Positions 58,296-64,000 of a DNA stretch of 64,000 nucleotides are shown here, piece by piece. The notes beneath the pieces were generated by a model that searched no databases, had not been told where the DNA came from, and saw nothing but the letters and a program-made list of their open reading frames with translations. Origin of the DNA: Ceratothoa steindachneri (taxonomy: Eukaryota > Arthropoda > Malacostraca > Isopoda > Cymothoidae); contig OZ018337.1 of assembly GCA_963969495.1 (NCBI GenBank), forward strand, positions 86,526,777-86,590,776. Direction: 5' to 3'. Numbering within the stretch: the stretch's first letter is position 1; every line of letters begins with the position of its first letter. Position numbers and translations under genes: made by a program.

Positions 58296-58478
58296 TCACG
58301 CGAAGTCTCTGCCTGCAATCACCTTACATCTAATCAAAAGAATGACACTTTCCATAGCAGCCTCACAATCTCCGAGGTTTAGCATTTTTATTCCAAGTGC
58401 TTCTAAGGCTCCCTTATGAGCAGCTGGTAACAAAACAATCATAAGTAAGATACAGGTTGAAATCCTTAAATTTATCAC
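58296..58478 (-). CDS. Possible small secreted-protein exon
   Basis: A 60-codon frame from ATG starts with a signal-peptide-like segment (ISTCILLMIVLLPAAHKG). A GC-milder body with MLNLGDCEAAMESV and LLIRCKVIAGRDF follows. It stands out from the AT-rich flanks. No family is recognised, and no clear splice donor or promoter was found. Chance or an old gene fragment are equally possible. Confidence 0.25.
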   Translation of the reverse strand: MINLRISTCILLMIVLLPAAHKGALEALGIKMLNLGDCEAAMESVILLIRCKVIAGRDFA

Positions 58479-58807
58479 AAATTATTTTTTAACCAATACT
58501 TTATCACAACACATTTTGTTAAACAATATTCTTCATCTTTCCTTGTAGGGCATTGAAAAACATGTTGTTTTTGCATACTATGCTTGAACAACGATGGAGG
58601 GTAAAGACCAGCCTTACGTTCCCTTCTGCGAATATATAGGGAAAGTTTGGATAAAGAGCACCTAGCTCCATTACGAAGGCACTTAGAGACTCGAAACTAC
58701 TTGCATTATCTTTCAAGGGATATTTTACAAATAAATACGATTTTAGTTTTATTTATTTTGTCGAACCTTTCATACTATAAATGGACAGACACATACACAG
58801 ACTTCAC

Positions 58808-58815
<8 letters not shown>

Positions 58816-58871
<56 letters not shown>
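58816..58871. repeat. (TA)n microsatellite, ~28 units
   Basis: Uninterrupted AT alternation. The frame 58,647-58,916 running through it is an artefact. Confidence 0.97.
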
Positions 58872-58872
<1 letters not shown>

Positions 58873-58874
58873 CA

Positions 58875-60439
58875 TCAATTAAGGCATTTGCCTCCCACTC
58901 TTCAGAGACTCACTAGCAGTTCTTTTCATTTTTAGCATATTATTATCGATCGTACTTTAACATGAGATCTCAAATTAGTAATGTTTATGGTTCATCAATC
59001 GTTTTGGAGCCTATTAACATTGCCTTCCAAGCTCTAATTCAAGTTCCCTTTAACATTATCCAGAACTTTGCTTTGCTCAGGTCATTAAATAGCTGATTTG
59101 CTTTTAATTCAAGTTTTCTTCATCATAAAGTGTTCATGGGGCTCTTTGTGTTCTTCTAAATCTATATCTAACCTCTTTGATCATCTTTCAAGTTTAGTCT
59201 TTTTATGTTTTCTCCACAGAGAAAAAGCTCCATAATTTAGCAGAATTTTCCATTCATTTCTAACTTTTACTAGAATAGATGTATTTTTAAATTATTCTGT
59301 AACTTGTTTTCCATCATCATTTTATCTCCGATCTCTCTTTCTATCCTCCTACATTTAATTTACCGCTAAGATTTTCCTTCTAATAATCCTTGAAGTAAAA
59401 TTCCCGAACATTAATTCGCGTATTGTGGTCTCGTTGCACATGGCGTATGTACTCGTATGTACGATTTAAATCTCGTCCACACTCTTTGTTTTTGAAAATA
59501 GTAATTCGAAATCCCCCTTCTTTGGATATCCTAGGCATCCTTTTCCCTTTTTCTACATAGTTCTGTTGTTTTTTTGTTACAATTGTTTATCTCCTGTTAA
59601 AGTAACTTTTAAGAAAAAGGATATATCGCTTTTATCCCTTTTCCCTTAATATAAATAGTTCCTCATCTTGAATGATAATATAATTGATCATATAATTAAT
59701 GATATATTTATATTATGATTAAAATCTTTCGATCTGTTATTCATTAATCACAGATTATATAGCATTCTCTGAAGCTTCAAATTGTCTTGTACTGAAGATG
59801 TGTTCACAAAGTAAAACAACTCTGAATGTATTTTGGGAAGTGTTTACTATAAACTATACAGGGAATAAACACTAATTATCTAACCATTTCCCTTATATCA
59901 TTTATTATACATACCTTACATAGATTATGGTTCATTATCCAATGATAGTAAGTAAAGTTACTTATTTAAATAAAGTGACCTAAAGCAGCAATTGTATGTT
60001 ATTACAAAACATTATCTAATGGGTTTTTAAAGGAATAAGGCAAAGTATACAGAAGGAACTTAGAGGGATTGTGTATTAATGATAAGACCAGAGTAGGTAG
60101 TAATTCTAGCGAGGGAAGGTCAAGAAATATAGTTATTTGGTTTCCTCTGAGAAAAACATGTTTCCAAGCGGCAGAGGAGCTATTTTCTTTATAAAGCCTC
60201 AAATCTATTTATTTTCTGACCTACATCATTTTTTGAATCAATTTTTGAAGTACTCTCATGCAACTATAGTTTCTTTTTGCCTCTTTTGTAATAGATAGTG
60301 TTTATATTCTTAAAAATAAAGTAACGTAAGATTTGAATACATTGCTTCTTTTCTTTTACAATAAAAATCTGATATTCATTTTAGAACTGAAACAGAAGAC
60401 AATAAAGGAATTGATTCGATATAGAATATTTCGAGCGGA
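58875..60439. other. No recognisable gene
   Basis: AT-rich spacer with short frames only. Confidence 0.5.
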
Positions 60440-60700
60440 GACCAATTTTTCCGTTTTTAGTCGTGAGCGTCTCTCTATCTCAATTTGTGAGGCTGTCTGT
60501 CATTCGGCACCCATTTTGCTTTTTTATTGATTTGGTAATAGCATCATTACTATTTGGCCAATTTTAGAGAAATTTGAAACACTTATGATGTTTTACATTT
60601 TTATTTGAGTAATATAATTGACAAGGTCCTCCAAGGTAAGGGCTGGAAATATTGAAAGTTTGAAGGTCGTATTCACTTCATCAAAATACTCACTCAATTT
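60440..60700 (-). repeat. Dispersed ~200-bp repeat family, member e
   Basis: Read on the minus strand: TTCAAACTTTCAATATTTCC, CCTTGTCAATTATATTACTC, GTAAAACATCATAAGTGTTT and then GGCCAAATAGTAATGATG. The tail has GACAGACAGCCTCACAAATT and GAGATAGAGAGACGCTCACG, shared with member d. Confidence 0.7.
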
Positions 60701-63094
60701 TGGGACCCCATTAAATTGATATTCGCAATCAATCAAATTTTCAGCATAGATATAAACAATATGCATCTACCACTACTTGTTTAAACTGATAATGCCAATT
60801 TTTATATCAACTTGTGTTAATTGACATACTTTTCTTTATTTGTTTAAATCAAACAATAGAGTACAGAAACTAATCCTTGCAACGAATAAGGAACTCAGAG
60901 AGAGGATCGAAATAATTTTGTAGAAATAACACTATGTTATTTAACTTTAAAAGGAAAGACTGAATCATAAATTAAAAACATACTTAGAAGTATAACGGGA
61001 AATTACCATAAAATATTTATAATAAAGTAATTTAGTAACAACTTTTAAATTTAGAAGTTTTCTACAAATTGGTGAACAAATAGTGAAGTTATAAGTATTT
61101 AAAAAGTGTCCCTCATAGATGAGGCAACACCTATATACAACACGTCTTAGAAAAATAATGACTTTGATGAGAAAGAGGAAGACCCCTTGACTAATCGAGC
61201 CATTACTGTGGGAAGAGGATATTTTTGGATATCTGAACCTGTAAGTCACCAGTAGTCCAGGATCAACCTGTTTGTAAAATATGTGAAATTTTTGATCTGA
61301 AACAGAAAGCAGACAGGGGATCGACTCTTACTCGCAGTTATGAGACAATAACATATTTTTGACAATGGCAAATGCAATTGCAACCTCATTTAATTACTTC
61401 GACACTGGTGATTGCAAAAAAAATAATCAAGATTGCTATTCTAGTTGCTATTGGAAATAATTAGTCAGGATGCCTTAAGGATTGCGTTACAAATTAATCG
61501 AATTAAACGAATTGTTTCTCCATATTTTCGTAACATACTGTTTTATTTTCGTAACATACTGTCTTATTATTTAAAGGACCTCAGAGAGTTCAGTATTTAA
61601 TACACAGATTTTGATGTTGAGTAGATAAGAAAAAAATGAGAAAATATTTAAACACATTAGAGGAATAACGGTGTAAATTCAAAATCAAAATCCGAAACCT
61701 TTTTATTTATAAAGGAAATTAGGACTATTAACGATCGATTACCGAAAGGATCCTCATTTGGTATGAGTTACCTTTTGTCCTTTCGATGGTAGAAGTTTCA
61801 TAAAAATGACCAAGCGATTTCTGCATAACACAACAGAAACAATAAAATTGTAAAGAAATGTCACGAATAACGAATTTTAGCCGATAGTGTAAAGTATACT
61901 TAATTTATTAAGGCCACATTACAGTGCAAATAAAACTTTATCTACCATTGTTTGGTTGGAAACTTTGGTAGTTATTTCATTAAATTTATCTTAACTTGAT
62001 TAGAATTGGTAGCACAAAATCTTGAATCGAAACAATAAAGTTATTGTTTTTTATAATAAATGATTAAAACATTTTTAAATAGCAGATCTTTTCAGAGAAT
62101 ATGAGCTAAAAAATTATGATATTTTATTTAGGAATTAATATGTAAACCATGTTGCATACACCTTAAAACTAATTTTTAAATCTCGATTAGAATTAAAAAT
62201 CCTAGCATGAAGCTTATCAGAGAGGTGATATTGCCTTCGCCTTATTCGAATAAGAAACATTGTCGTGAGAACCGACTATTTTAAACGTTCGATTAAGTTT
62301 CTTAAGCTTTAGCGAGTTCAACCTATAAAATAATGCCGATAACAAGATACTTCATATAGCAGAAAACCTATGTTCAACGTTTACTTTTCATTCGGAATTA
62401 GAATTCTTGAAAATTTTCGCCCTAAAATGGTAGCCCTATATCGCTTCTTTAAAATATTTAGCTTATAAGTAAATAAGAAATACATAACTCTTGCTCCCTT
62501 ACATACCCCCGTTAAATTACAAGGGTTTTTTCTGTTCACTCTTTTGGCTGCCAATAAACACGTATGAATAAATTGTCAATAATATTGATATAACTCTAAC
62601 TTCAAATACTGGCCTAAATTATTATCATCAACCACTTAAACTACGATCCCTTTTTATGTTCAAAGATCAACCAACATCCGGTATGTGATCCAGAATCCTA
62701 TACGGTTTCCATTGGACGTGCAGTATCTTATGTGAGGGAAGCACGGCCTTGGCTTTTTCCGGCTTCATACTGCATGTGGGTAAATGGAGGAGAACTGGTT
62801 TTCCATTAGTTAAACCTGATCTATCCCATAATGTGAAACACCCTATGGCAATGAGGCTCATGGGGTTACTTTTAAGAACTTCACGATACTCAATGTGGTG
62901 AGAAATATTTCAAAACATCACCTACTACAGTCACTTCCAATTTAGAAATTGACCCCTTCATATTCCTCTCCGTATCCCCATTGTTTTTTATTCATTTCAA
63001 ATTTATGCTTCACGGATTTTTGCTTGTTAATTTTCACTTTTGTTCAAATGTTTTATGTACATACATATTTTAATCTATATTTTTCAAAAATTCT
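60701..63094. other. No recognisable gene
   Basis: AT-rich. A GC-milder patch at 62,660-62,870 has open frames on both strands but no recognisable protein. A weak partial match to the dispersed repeat family lies near 61,960-62,000. Confidence 0.4.
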
Positions 63095-63194
63095 AACGAA
63101 CTGATGATGGGATTTATTATAGTTCTGAGACGTTTTCAATAAATGTTAGTAAGAGTTTGGGTTAATCCTAGTTATCCTGTTTTTAATTTGCCAG

Positions 63195-63197
<3 letters not shown>
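63095..63197 (+). other. Possible 3' tail of a Penelope-like or related retroelement
   Basis: CTGATGATGGG (63,101) followed by GAGACGTTTTCAATAAA (63,126) resembles the terminal GATGATGGG ... CCGAAACGTTT hairpin region of Penelope-like elements. It includes a polyadenylation-like AATAAA and runs into a (TA)n tract. The coding part is not recognised upstream. Confidence 0.35.

Positions 63198-63245
<48 letters not shown>
63198..63245. repeat. (TA)n microsatellite, ~24 units, containing the mariner C insertion point
   Basis: Pure AT alternation ending directly at the mariner terminus. The last TA (63,244-63,245) serves as the insertion dinucleotide. Confidence 0.95.
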
Positions 63246-63246
<1 letters not shown>

Positions 63247-64000
63247 GATAGACGGTCAATAAGTATTTCTAATCGGTAGGGCAAAAAAGAGGAAGGGGGA
63301 TGGCTATTTGTAGGGGTGTTAAGACAAGTTATGACCATTCGGGACCTGCAACCGCACGCTTCTGCCTCGTCTATTTAAGAAGCACTAACTGATCGCAGAT
63401 CGTAAGTCACATATTTTTCCACAATGGAGAAAGGTTGAGCACCACGCAGTGATCAAATTTTGGCCAAGGTAAACAAGAATGCAAAAGATATCCATGAACG
63501 CATGGTTGTAGTGTACATCGGCACCGCCCCTTCCTATGCTACCATTGCTCTTCGGAAAGGGGAGTTCCGCCATGGTCGTGAGTCCCTTGAAGATGACCTC
63601 CGTCCAGGACGCTTGTCAGACGTGACCAGCGAGGACAATGTGGCCCGTGTGGAGAGGATGATCCTCGAAAATCGACGTGTGAAGGTAAAAGAAATCGAGC
63701 GAGAACTTGGAATATCACATGGAAGTGTTATCAACATAATCCACGACAATTTGGCCATGACCAAGGTTTCTGTCCGTGGGTCCCTAGAATCCTTACGCCC
63801 CATTATCGACTTCAACGTCGTCAAAGTCCACAAGGCCAGAGTTGAACAAGCTGCCCTGCGCAAGTGCGGATTTGAGGAGCTCAACCATCCCCCTACTTTC
63901 CAGATCTGGCCCCTAGCGACTACTTTTTATTTCGCCAGCTCAAGGCTGCACTGCGCGGGCACCGGTTTAGGAACGATAAGGATGTCCAGCTCGCCGTCCA
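63246..64000 (+). mobile_element. Mariner copy C, internally deleted, cut by the window end
   Basis: The left end CGATAGACGGTCAATAAG is a slightly worn version of the termini of copies A and B. The start codon is at 63,424 and an extra A shifts the frame four codons later. The helix-turn-helix half is recognisable (EIERELGISHGSVINII). The sequence then runs from the LQRR region into VHKARVEQAAL near 63,830, the same deletion junction as A and B. The third catalytic Asp codon survives near 63,917. The right end lies outside the window. Confidence 0.93.

Noticed and set aside
10705..60700. Dispersed repeats as a CRISPR-like or regulatory array
   Set aside because: Members are scattered over 50 kb, in both orientations and diverged; this is an ordinary dispersed repeat family.

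Overview
The window reads as AT-rich, gene-poor nuclear DNA of an invertebrate animal, most likely an arthropod. This is an inference from its transposon content: a CR1-type LINE whose ORF1 carries Cys-rich and esterase parts, mariner, DD37-type IS630/Tc1/mariner relics, piggyBac, a Maverick/Polinton and long (TA)n runs. No bacterial-style operons, rRNA, tRNA or CRISPR array were seen. No convincing host gene was found; nearly all recognisable coding sequence belongs to decayed mobile elements.

Left part (1-16,000). GC-richer imperfect tandem repeats (1-560) are followed by a possible GIY-YIG fragment and a broken LINE reverse transcriptase (2,985-5,240). That LINE is split by a 909-bp mariner (4,253-5,161), so the order of the two insertions can be read. 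Next come a (TA)n run, a reverse-strand DD37-like transposase relic (5,645-6,300) and a CR1-like ORF1 relic with coiled-coil and SGNH-esterase parts (6,813-7,960). An unclassified intron-bearing element follows (copy 1, 8,667-10,139). A piggyBac derivative lacking most of its catalytic core lies at 14,057-14,950, and a 540-bp polypyrimidine tract at 15,487-16,030.

Middle (16,000-43,000). This is mostly AT-rich sequence without recognisable genes. It holds members of a ~200-bp dispersed repeat family, a 34-bp minisatellite, an identical 125-bp tandem duplication and a second pyrimidine-rich tract.

Right part (43,000-64,000). A second mariner (43,368-44,288) carries the same internal deletion as the first. 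The second copy of the unclassified element (46,222-47,821) is inverted relative to copy 1. A ~6-kb Maverick/Polinton relic (48,197-54,400, minus strand) keeps protease, major capsid, small core-like, further virion-module, integrase and packaging-ATPase remnants in collinear order. Its ATPase end abuts a DD37-type transposase relic. The window ends in (TA)n microsatellites, a Penelope-like 3' tail and a third mariner copy that runs off the end.

Together the elements show nested insertion and repeated loss of catalytic cores. Mariner copies share one deletion junction, piggyBac lost most of its DDD core, and the Polinton integrase has altered catalytic positions. The Polinton protease frame is the least damaged, with one in-frame stop.
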